Below are positions 7,375 to 13,637 of a stretch of DNA of 21,662 nt, in pieces. Position 1 is the stretch's first letter, and every line of letters starts with the position of its first letter. Source of the DNA: a virus; IMG/VR virus record IMGVR_UViG_3300048772_000007, positions 1-21,662 of that record; one strand, given 5' to 3'. Both the position numbers and the translations under genes were made by a program. The notes under the pieces were generated by a model that made no database searches, was not told the origin of the DNA, and saw only the letters and a program-made list of their open reading frames with translations.

Positions 7375-8015
7375 GCGATTATCAGGCATACTTTCTACAC
7401 GTCAATCGTGAGGACTTGCTGCAACGTGCAGTCGATAGCGCAATAGACTTCGCGCCTAATATGCTCATCATGGACAGCTCTAAGAATGGACTGTCATGGG
7501 ATGCTCCGTGCGAAGTGTGGAGGCCGCACACAGAGCAGTTGTTTGTCCAGAATATCAACTATGCCCTTGCACGCACACGAGCGATGGGTGGCAATATCTG
7601 TATCTGGATGCACTCGGACGCGGTTGCTGCTCCGGGTTCATGTTTGCAACTTCTCGCCGAGGCGCGCCGTCTTAATGCAGCGAACGTAAAATGGGGAATC
7701 CTGTTTACGAACTATGATGCGCTTGTGGCGCTCAATGCAAACTTCATTGACGATGTAGGTTTATACGACCTCACGCTTCCTTGGTATTTCGCAGATGATG
7801 ATCTCTACCGGCGCATTGAACTTGCTGGATATGAGAAGCGCGAGACAGGTATTCAGGTGTTCCATGAGCCAAGCCAAACACTAAATAGCGATGTAAATTT
7901 AGCGTTTCATAATTCAATCACGTTCCCGCTCTACCGCCAATACTACATAGCGAAGTGGGGCGGCGAACCTCATCACGAAACGTATCAGCATCCCTTCAAC
8001 CAAGTAACTAACTAG
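7371..8015 (+). CDS. GT2-like (GT-A fold) glycosyltransferase
   Basis: This 214-residue protein starts at an ATGA overlap with the GT4 gene, indicating coupled expression. The GT-A features are an N-terminal strand-helix unit (YFLHVNREDLLQRAVDSA), a DXD-equivalent WMHSDA (residues 79-84, D83), a WYFADDDLYRRIELAGY segment (138-154) of the 'eD.dl..R...aGy' type, and a FHEPS histidine near 164-168. It is short for family 2 but appears to contain the complete core. With the neighbour it forms a two-enzyme set that could build a disaccharide or act on successive acceptors. It ends the accessory cassette; an 83-base gap with a promoter follows. Confidence 0.72.
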   Translation: MSDYQAYFLHVNREDLLQRAVDSAIDFAPNMLIMDSSKNGLSWDAPCEVWRPHTEQLFVQNINYALARTRAMGGNICIWMHSDAVAAPGSCLQLLAEARRLNAANVKWGILFTNYDALVALNANFIDDVGLYDLTLPWYFADDDLYRRIELAGYEKRETGIQVFHEPSQTLNSDVNLAFHNSITFPLYRQYYIAKWGGEPHHETYQHPFNQVTN

Positions 8016-8062
8016 ATTCCTATGATCTAAAACCGCTATTGACAGAATCATCGAAATACATA

Positions 8063-8091
8063 ATGACCTGAAATTGCGGTTGTGCTATATT
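8063..8091 (+). promoter_or_regulatory. Predicted extended -10 promoter of the protease/capsid unit
   Basis: ATGACC (8063-8068) is a 4/6 match to the -35 box. It is spaced 17 bases from TATATT (8086-8091), which has an extended TGC just upstream (8083-8085). The ATG at 8099 begins eight bases after the -10 box, so transcription would start at or next to it with no leader, and no Shine-Dalgarno sequence is present. An imperfect inverted repeat, AACCGCTATT (8031-8040) against AATTGCGGTT (8072-8081), straddles the promoter and could be an operator. A TTGACA at 8039-8044 has only a poorly spaced -10. Confidence 0.5.
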
Positions 8092-8098
8092 CTTTTTC

Positions 8099-9439
8099 AT
8101 GGCGCGTCTTACATACTACGCAACAAAGCTCCCCGATAAGGAGACTTGGTTCCAGACGCCAGAGGGCTATCGGATTTACAGGAATGTGCCGATTGCGCGT
8201 ACAGGAAGCCAGAATTATCTCGGCTACGAAATCAAGAAAAACCCCGGATACAAGCAGGAATGGAATGTAGGAGACGAGGATTTAGTCACGGTCTACCGGC
8301 CTGAGTCTGAGGTTCTTGCGCCTGAAGCTCTTGCGTCTTTTGAGGGTAAGTCTGTTTTAGACGAGCATCCCGCCGATCCGCAAGTTCTGATTGACGCTGT
8401 TGATGAATACGACGGAATCAGCCGGGGCCATGTGATGAATGTTCGCTCCGGTGAGCGCATGGCAGACGGTGAAATCGGGCCGATTGCTGACCTTTGGGTG
8501 AAACATCCCGATCTCAATCTTAAGGTTGAAAACGGGCTGCGGGATGTGTCATGCGGATACACTTTCATGCTTGCAAAAGACGAGCATGGTAAATTCATTA
8601 TGACGGAGATTAGAGGGAATCATGTGGCTGTGGTTCCTACTGGTCGAGCAGGGCGACTGTATGGAATTGGAGACAGTGCGCTAGAATCAAGGAATAGGAG
8701 AACCAGTATGGCGAAGTCGAACTTCTTTCAACGTATTCAGGCTCACGGATTAAAGGCGTGGGCTGCGGAAGCCAAGCCGGATGAGTTGATGGATGGCCTA
8801 GCCGAACTCTCCGCCGTCAAAGACAAGGACGAGGTTGCCGAGAAAGCAGCCGAGAAGGAAAAGGCCGAGCGCGACAAGAAGGCCAAGGATTGCGCTGTCG
8901 GGGATGAGGACGAGGAAGAAACCGAAGAAGAGAAGAAAGAGCGCCTCGCAAAGCGTAAAGAAGCCAAGGACAAAAAGACGGCCAAGGATGCTGCCGAGTA
9001 TGGCGAGGATGAAATGACCGACGCCGACAAACTCGAAGAGGAAGAAAAGAAAGACAAGAAAGAGGAGAAGAAGGAAGCTGCCGAAGATGCGGATGCCCTG
9101 ATTCTCCCCGCTGATGAGCATTCCAAGTCTGAGTTCTCGACTGGCGATGCAGCCAAACATCTCCTTGCCCTCAAGCCCGTTATCGCGGCCTGCAAGTCCA
9201 AGGGTGCGAAGGATGCCTATAACGCTCTCTGCAAAGGAGTTCGGCAAGTGAAGTCGGGTATCAAGGACGGCGCTACCGATCCCTTCGCGTTGCTGACGCG
9301 CATCTCTAGCGCGGACGGTGCAGCCGACAATGAAGCCGAAATTCCGATGTTCCAATTCTTCAACGGAAAGTCTCACGCCGATGGACTCAAGGCGTACAAC
9401 GAATATGTGGACCGCCGCGCTGCACGCGCCCGGAAATAA
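8099..9439 (+). CDS. Prohead protease-scaffold fusion (DUF2213 N-terminus)
   Basis: This 446-residue protein has two parts. Residues 1-~195 match DUF2213, a prohead-protease-like family: VTVYRPESEV, SVLDEHP (H90), DISRG-like strand, ENGLRDVSCGY (S151) and RGNHVAVVPTGRAG (H175). S151 and H175 are the likely catalytic serine and histidine. Residues ~205-446 are a scaffold-like region, with an extremely Lys/Glu/Asp-rich coiled segment (~230-330) and a folded C-terminus (AKHLLALKPVIAAC to the end). It would guide capsid shell assembly and then process scaffold and itself. An internal ribosome site and ATG at 8708 could make the scaffold alone. It begins at ATG 8099 behind a predicted leaderless promoter. 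Confidence 0.82.
   Translation: MARLTYYATKLPDKETWFQTPEGYRIYRNVPIARTGSQNYLGYEIKKNPGYKQEWNVGDEDLVTVYRPESEVLAPEALASFEGKSVLDEHPADPQVLIDAVDEYDGISRGHVMNVRSGERMADGEIGPIADLWVKHPDLNLKVENGLRDVSCGYTFMLAKDEHGKFIMTEIRGNHVAVVPTGRAGRLYGIGDSALESRNRRTSMAKSNFFQRIQAHGLKAWAAEAKPDELMDGLAELSAVKDKDEVAEKAAEKEKAERDKKAKDCAVGDEDEEETEEEKKERLAKRKEAKDKKTAKDAAEYGEDEMTDADKLEEEEKKDKKEEKKEAAEDADALILPADEHSKSEFSTGDAAKHLLALKPVIAACKSKGAKDAYNALCKGVRQVKSGIKDGATDPFALLTRISSADGAADNEAEIPMFQFFNGKSHADGLKAYNEYVDRRAARARK
8708..9439 (+). CDS. Nested in-frame scaffold protein (internal start)
   Basis: AGGAG at 8696-8700 lies seven bases before ATG 8708, in frame with the larger protease gene (codon 204). The larger gene lacks such a site at its own start. 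Initiation here would give a 243-residue protein consisting only of the scaffold-like portion (MAKSNFFQRIQAHGLKAW onward). Nested protease/scaffold genes with separate internal starts are established in lambda (C and Nu3) and Mu (I and Z). The product would be needed in many copies per prohead, consistent with a stronger ribosome site than the fusion. No protein evidence is available here. Confidence 0.65.
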   Translation: MAKSNFFQRIQAHGLKAWAAEAKPDELMDGLAELSAVKDKDEVAEKAAEKEKAERDKKAKDCAVGDEDEEETEEEKKERLAKRKEAKDKKTAKDAAEYGEDEMTDADKLEEEEKKDKKEEKKEAAEDADALILPADEHSKSEFSTGDAAKHLLALKPVIAACKSKGAKDAYNALCKGVRQVKSGIKDGATDPFALLTRISSADGAADNEAEIPMFQFFNGKSHADGLKAYNEYVDRRAARARK

Positions 9440-9450
9440 GGAGCGATACC

Positions 9451-10029
9451 ATGCCCGCAAGCATCATTCCAGTAACAGGACTCATTCAGGGTCCGATTGG
9501 CACGATTTCACAGTCGGACTATCCGTTGACCACGAATCGGCTTTTGAACCCCGCTGACACGGTGGCCGCGAACTTCGGCGATACGCTGGTGCTGAACTCA
9601 AATAACACCTATTCGAGCGTGGCCCAGTTCATTACCGTGGACAGTTCATCGGTGACCGGAACAACGGGGATTGCCTTTGCACAGGCCAACGTCAAGACGA
9701 ATGCCTACTACCCGACCAACAACAGCGGGGAGCAGAACACGTCCGGTTCCTACCTTCCCGGCCAGCCTTGCGATGCTCTTGTGCGCGGCACCATGACGGT
9801 TAAGGTTCCCTACGGAACACCCGCCGGTGCTGGTGCGCCTGTCTGGATTCGCACGGCGACGAATGCCAGCTACCCGAACAGTAAGATCGGGTCCATTGAG
9901 GGAAGTTCGCTCACGGGTAATATCGTGACGGCGAATGGCGTTGTTTTTACGACCGGGGTTCTTTCAACCGACCCGGCAACTGGGGAGATCGTTGCCCAGG
10001 TAACGATTTTGAATCGAAACATTCCGTAA
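9451..10029 (+). CDS. Capsid cement/decoration-like structural protein
   Basis: This 192-residue protein has an AGGAG ribosome site (9439-9443) before ATG 9451. It is rich in Ser, Thr, Gly, Asn and Val with beta-strand periodicity and lacks Cys apart from one. Features resembling phage structural cement proteins are the early FGDTLVLNSNNTYSS segment, CDALVRGTMTVKVPYGTPAGAGAPVW in the middle and a beta-rich C-terminus ending VAQVTILNRNIP. It lies between scaffold and major capsid genes, the normal place for a cement or decoration protein that stabilises the expanded shell. The family call is from overall pattern and position; no catalytic motif is expected. Confidence 0.65.
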   Translation: MPASIIPVTGLIQGPIGTISQSDYPLTTNRLLNPADTVAANFGDTLVLNSNNTYSSVAQFITVDSSSVTGTTGIAFAQANVKTNAYYPTNNSGEQNTSGSYLPGQPCDALVRGTMTVKVPYGTPAGAGAPVWIRTATNASYPNSKIGSIEGSSLTGNIVTANGVVFTTGVLSTDPATGEIVAQVTILNRNIP

Positions 10030-10044
10030 CAATGGAGCGCAAAG

Positions 10045-11190
10045 ATGAACAGCAACGAACGTTTCTTGACCACACCGCGTAAGGGAATCTCGGAATCTCT
10101 GGATCAGGTTTGCGCCTGGGCTGGAACAAACCCAACAGCCTATGCCAAGAGCCTGTATGCGCTTCGTATGTCTGGACCGGGTGGCAATCTGCTCGGCGCA
10201 AAGGATGCGAGTTCGACTGGCCAGATTTTTGTCCAATCGGAACTTAACAAGCCCGATGTTCGGCTGCACATGCCGCTCGAAGGGCATACCTGGTTCCGAG
10301 ACGTGCCGCTGATGAATGGCGGCGGATGGGTGGACACTGAGACGGCGCAGTTCGTTGACGTGTTCTCGCCGAACAATGTCGCTTCGCCGAATACGACCGG
10401 CACAAGCTCGAATAACATCCGCACGTTGAACTTCAACCGTTCGCAGGATGTTTATCCGACCTTTGCCTATCAGGTCAATATCCGCATCCCGCTGATTGAG
10501 TCGTTGAAACTGGCACAGGCAAACAAATCACCCAATGACATTCTCGATAAGGGTGTGCGTACCGACTGGAACAAAACCCTCGATATGCGCGTCTATGTCG
10601 GCGAACAGGCCAATCAGGGACTGCTCAATCAGAACCTTCCCGGCGTGGTCAATCAGGTTGCAGCCAATGGTGCGACTAGCGGTACTCCTGGATGGGCAAC
10701 CAAGACTCCCCTCGACATTGTGAATGACTTCCAAGTGGCCCCGTACACTGTTTGGGCTGCTTCTGGCTATGCTCTGGACGCCGTGCCTGACCGTTTCCTG
10801 GTCCCGGCAAGCAAGTGGCAGTATCTCTTGCAGCCCATGACTCTTCCCACTACCGGAACAGGCGGGGGAACCATCCCGGCATTCGCAAACATACTCGAAT
10901 ACATCAAGGCAAACTATTGGGGTATCTCAATCAACGGAAAGACCCCGGAAATCATCCCGCTTCCCTATTGGGCGGAGAATATCGGTGGCGTTGCACACAC
11001 TGGCAGCACCCAGTTGACCTGTTACAAGTTCGACGACGATTTCTTGAACTTTGGCATCTTGCAGGACATTCAGCGCATGGGTGGGCCTCTCAGCCTTCAA
11101 GACGGGGCATTCGTGGCCACCTATATCGCCAACACGGGCATTGTGAAGCTCTATCGGCCCACAACCATCATGTACCAGTACGGAATCTAA
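10045..11190 (+). CDS. Major capsid protein (DUF2184 family)
   Basis: This 381-residue protein has a GGAGC ribosome site ahead of ATG 10045. It resembles DUF2184 capsid proteins: an N-terminal helical arm, the EGHTWFRDVPLMNGGGWV segment, central aromatic- and Asn-rich strands, VPDRFLVPASKWQYLLQPM, and a C-terminus ending in VKLYRPTTIMYQYGI. These proteins usually adopt the HK97 fold and form the icosahedral shell. No delta-domain or cleavage site can be read directly; any N-terminal processing would be by the DUF2213 protease. An intrinsic terminator follows 30 bases downstream, so this gene ends the head transcription unit, as expected for a highly expressed product. Confidence 0.82.
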   Translation: MNSNERFLTTPRKGISESLDQVCAWAGTNPTAYAKSLYALRMSGPGGNLLGAKDASSTGQIFVQSELNKPDVRLHMPLEGHTWFRDVPLMNGGGWVDTETAQFVDVFSPNNVASPNTTGTSSNNIRTLNFNRSQDVYPTFAYQVNIRIPLIESLKLAQANKSPNDILDKGVRTDWNKTLDMRVYVGEQANQGLLNQNLPGVVNQVAANGATSGTPGWATKTPLDIVNDFQVAPYTVWAASGYALDAVPDRFLVPASKWQYLLQPMTLPTTGTGGGTIPAFANILEYIKANYWGISINGKTPEIIPLPYWAENIGGVAHTGSTQLTCYKFDDDFLNFGILQDIQRMGGPLSLQDGAFVATYIANTGIVKLYRPTTIMYQYGI

Positions 11191-11220
11191 CTCGCGGCCT
11201 CCTCCGGCGAAGCAAACCAT

Positions 11221-11256
11221 GGGCAAGGTGACATAAGTTGCCTTGCCCGATTTTTT
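11221..11256 (+). terminator. Intrinsic terminator after the major capsid gene
   Basis: GGGCAAGG (11221-11228) and CCTTGCCC (11241-11248) form a perfect 8-base stem with a 12-base loop, followed by GA and six Ts (11251-11256). It lies 30 bases after the capsid stop. The ribosome site AGGAGT of the next gene begins right at the end of the T-run, so read-through transcripts still feed the tail genes. Confidence 0.85.
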
Positions 11257-11266
11257 AGGAGTCACA

Positions 11267-12034
11267 ATGCCCTGTTTCCCAACCCAAGGAATCGAACTGT
11301 TCTATCAGGTAATCTATGGCGGTTTCGGATATAACGGGGATGGGGATTGGGGAATTAATGGATACGATGGCTGTCTTTGCGGAACGTATCTCGGTCTGGC
11401 CTCTGGATTACCTCAAGGAGGTAACCCGCCTTATTATGTGAATAATTTACTTGCGCTCTATCCTAAGTTCTTCGGCGATCCCACGCTCGTAACAGGCATT
11501 TCGGACGGCACCACAGGAATCATTACAAGCGTGAATTCTACCGCTGCTGCATTGCCGGGGCAGCTTGTTACCGCGTCAACAATTCTTCCGTCAAGTGTCA
11601 TTCTGTCGGTTGGAACCAACTCAGTTACCTTGTCGAGTATTCCTACGCAAGCAGGCGAAATTTCGATGCAGGTTTACGAAGTTCCGCCTATTTCTTTGGC
11701 GGTCATTCAGCTTTACTTGAATCTTGCTTACGCCTCTATGATGCAGTCGCGCTGGCGTGAGCAATGGCCGCTGGCAATGGCGCTCTATATCGCGCATTAT
11801 CTGACGCTATGGGAGCAGACCGAGGGGAATCCGCAGACCACGCCAAACCAGATTGTAGCGAACAGCCTTCAGGCGGGGATCACTGTTTCGCAGAGTGCGG
11901 ATGGTGTAAGCCAAGGGTTGCAGGCGCTCACGAAGTTGGAGAATTGGGGAACGTGGACACTTACTCAGTACGGCGTTACCCTCGCAACTATGGCGCGGCT
12001 AGTAGGTTCGGGACCAATCTACGTAAAAGGATAG
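11267..12034 (+). CDS. Head-tail connector (DUF4054-like) with an inserted beta domain
   Basis: The start ATG 11267 has AGGAGT nine bases ahead; an in-frame TTG at 11243 lies within the terminator and is rejected. The 255-residue protein has the DUF4054 adaptor pattern in two pieces: VNNLLALYPKFFG (residues 58-70), then SLAVIQLYLNLAYASMMQSRW (143-163) and PLAMALYIAHYLTLW (168-182), with WTLTQYGVTLATM near the end. Between them lies a Ser/Thr/Val-rich beta segment (about 74-137), unlike a typical ~120-residue member. The first 50 residues are Gly- and Tyr-rich with no recognised match. It would bind below the portal as the first neck ring. Confidence 0.68.
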   Translation: MPCFPTQGIELFYQVIYGGFGYNGDGDWGINGYDGCLCGTYLGLASGLPQGGNPPYYVNNLLALYPKFFGDPTLVTGISDGTTGIITSVNSTAAALPGQLVTASTILPSSVILSVGTNSVTLSSIPTQAGEISMQVYEVPPISLAVIQLYLNLAYASMMQSRWREQWPLAMALYIAHYLTLWEQTEGNPQTTPNQIVANSLQAGITVSQSADGVSQGLQALTKLENWGTWTLTQYGVTLATMARLVGSGPIYVKG

Positions 12035-12037
12035 GTC

Positions 12038-12646
12038 ATGGGATTCGACATTAGCTACAGTTCAAGCGGCCCCGGCATGGATGGCATCATGCGCGGTATC
12101 GATGCTTTGAATGGGGCTGATGCGCTGGTGGGAATTCCAGAGGGTAATGCGCCGCGCAAGAAGGGCGATATTAACAACGCAGAGTTGCTTTTCCTTTTCA
12201 CGAATGGAAGTCCGTTGCGCGGTACGCCGGGGCGAGTTGTGATTGAGGCGGCAATTGAGGCCGAACCAACTAAAGACCTGATTGCGAAGGAAATGGCAGC
12301 GGCGGCGACGGCAGCTCTCGACGGTGATGAGAAAGGCATGATGGACCATTTAGACCGCGCCGGTACGATTGCAGAGTCAGCATCGAAGCGGTGGTTTACC
12401 GATCCTCGAAACGGATGGGAGCCAAATGCGCCTTCTACGATTCGGGCCAAAGGGAGCGAGACGCCTGGTGTGGATACAGGACAGATGCGAAGGGCAATCA
12501 CGCACATCGTGGAAGCGGGCGGCGCGGTTCATACGGGGAATGGCGCAGAGCTTGATCCGGGCGATGAGATTTCATTTGGGACACGGGCCGAGGAGGTAGT
12601 AGAAGATGCGGGTGAGGAACTGGCCGAAGTCTTGGAGGTAGTCTAA
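12038..12646 (+). CDS. Tail completion / HK97 gp10-like neck protein
   Basis: This 202-residue protein starts at ATG 12038, three bases after the previous gene. It follows the gp10-like/virion morphogenesis pattern: ADALVGIPEGNA (about residues 28-39), NAELLFLFTNGSPLRGTPGR (matching 'n..iA.ihefGs....PaR'), and later NGWEPNAPSTIRAKGS with TPGVDTGQMRRAIT ('gW.pl...Ti..Kgs..PLidTGqlr.si'). Such proteins act in joining or completing the tail at the neck. The C-terminal tail is acidic (EEVVEDAGEELAEVLEVV). The stop overlaps the next ATG by one base, consistent with coupling. Confidence 0.72.
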   Translation: MGFDISYSSSGPGMDGIMRGIDALNGADALVGIPEGNAPRKKGDINNAELLFLFTNGSPLRGTPGRVVIEAAIEAEPTKDLIAKEMAAAATAALDGDEKGMMDHLDRAGTIAESASKRWFTDPRNGWEPNAPSTIRAKGSETPGVDTGQMRRAITHIVEAGGAVHTGNGAELDPGDEISFGTRAEEVVEDAGEELAEVLEVV

Positions 12647-13014
12647 TGCCGACTATCTCACTCACTCGCGTAGCTAACTCTCCGGCCTTCGCGCAGGATT
12701 ACATCGTCAATCGTTCGACGGGAACATTTCAGCAGGGCGGATATGTGTTTACAACGGCACCGATTCCCTTCTATGGAATCATTCAACCAGCTTCAAATCA
12801 AGATTTATTGCAGATTGCCGAAGGCGACCGGGTGACGGGGATGATTACCTTCATCTCTGAGAAGCCCATGTATCGGACGCGGGTTGAGGGCAGCACGTCA
12901 GGCATCGGCGACACGATCACATGGCGCGGTCAAGAGTACCGCGTTGTAGCGGTGTTGCCGTGGCTAGATTTCGGATTTTTCAAAAGTTTCGCAGCGAGGT
13001 TAAGCGGTGAGTAG
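12646..13014 (+). CDS. Head closure/stopper-like neck protein
   Basis: This 122-residue beta-rich protein starts at ATG 12646, sharing one base with the previous stop. Recognisable stretches are SPAFAQDYIVNRSTG at the N-terminus, FYGIIQPASNQDLLQIAEGDRVTG (a 'GviqPa...dL...peGdRv.G' pattern), ITWRGQEYRVVAVLPW and a closing FFKSFAARLSGE. The same pattern occurs between gp10-like and terminator genes in DUF3383-sheath phages, where it is expected to cap or link the neck. No Pfam name can be assigned with certainty. It overlaps the next gene by eight bases. Confidence 0.6.
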   Translation: MPTISLTRVANSPAFAQDYIVNRSTGTFQQGGYVFTTAPIPFYGIIQPASNQDLLQIAEGDRVTGMITFISEKPMYRTRVEGSTSGIGDTITWRGQEYRVVAVLPWLDFGFFKSFAARLSGE

Positions 13015-13627
13015 CTACCCGGTCCCGAATGTCGGTACGATGACCAGCACGGGCCTTACCGCGCAGCAAATGGCTATTATCTGGCAGAATATCGTCCTAC
13101 AGTGCATCGGCATTGCGCCCAGTGGCCCTACAGACGCTTCGGCGTACTCGCAGGTACGAATAGACTGGCCTACGCCTGGACAGCCCGCTTGGGCCATTAC
13201 ACAGGACGTGGCGTTCATCCGGGCAATCGAGACGCCGGACGATTACAACACAGCCCATGAGGTCCAGCCCATTGTAGAGTTTGGACGGACTTTCCCGGAG
13301 AATACGATCTATACCCGCGTCTGGCAGATAGACTTAATCTTCTATGGGCCGAACAGCTTTGACCATTCCAGACAGGTAAAAGACTGCATTTTCCAAGATT
13401 TCGTGCGTGATATTCTGGGGGCGTCGAATCTTTACTCTGAAACCGTTGTCGGAACATCGCGGCGCACGCCGGAACTCTTCCAGAATCAGTGGTGGGAGCG
13501 TAGCGGTTTCTCAATGAGATTGAACGAACAAGTCACCGATTCACTGACTAAACAGGCCATACAGAGCGTTGAAGTTGCGCTCCAAAGTGAGGCGGGTATA
13601 ATCAGTGATGTAATGGTTGGACTTTAG
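13007..13627 (+). CDS. Tail terminator / phage neck gp12-like protein (LIC_12616-type)
   Basis: This 206-residue protein begins at GTG 13007, within the end of the previous gene. The family pattern is VRIDWPTPGQPAWAITQDVAFI (about residues 48-69), YTRVWQIDLIFYGPNSFDHSR (105-125) and the 'lf..qWwer..f.m.fne.v.......i.svev' region near ELFQNQWWERSGFSMRLNEQV. Members of this group terminate the tail tube and sheath where the tail meets the neck. Its position directly before the sheath gene supports this. No unusual residues or breaks are seen. Confidence 0.72.
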   Translation: MSSYPVPNVGTMTSTGLTAQQMAIIWQNIVLQCIGIAPSGPTDASAYSQVRIDWPTPGQPAWAITQDVAFIRAIETPDDYNTAHEVQPIVEFGRTFPENTIYTRVWQIDLIFYGPNSFDHSRQVKDCIFQDFVRDILGASNLYSETVVGTSRRTPELFQNQWWERSGFSMRLNEQVTDSLTKQAIQSVEVALQSEAGIISDVMVGL

Positions 13628-13637
13628 GAGCTAGAAC

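Noticed and set aside
8039-8064. TTGACA at 8039 paired with CATAAT at 8059 as a promoter.
   Set aside because: Spacing is only 14 bases; the ATGACC/TATATT pair with 17-base spacing and extended -10 is better.
8743-9460. Long open frames on the - strand (152 and 220 codons) opposite the scaffold.
   Set aside because: They mirror the Lys/Glu-rich coding region and give Ser/Phe/Leu-rich low-complexity proteins with no motif; the + strand frame has clear family signatures and a ribosome site.
10815-11231. A 138-codon + strand frame overlapping the major capsid gene.
   Set aside because: It is out of frame within the capsid gene, rich in His/Arg/Trp without motifs, and has no ribosome site.
11243-11266. 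Upstream TTG start for the DUF4054-like connector.
   Set aside because: It falls within the terminator stem; ATG 11267 has AGGAGT at proper spacing.
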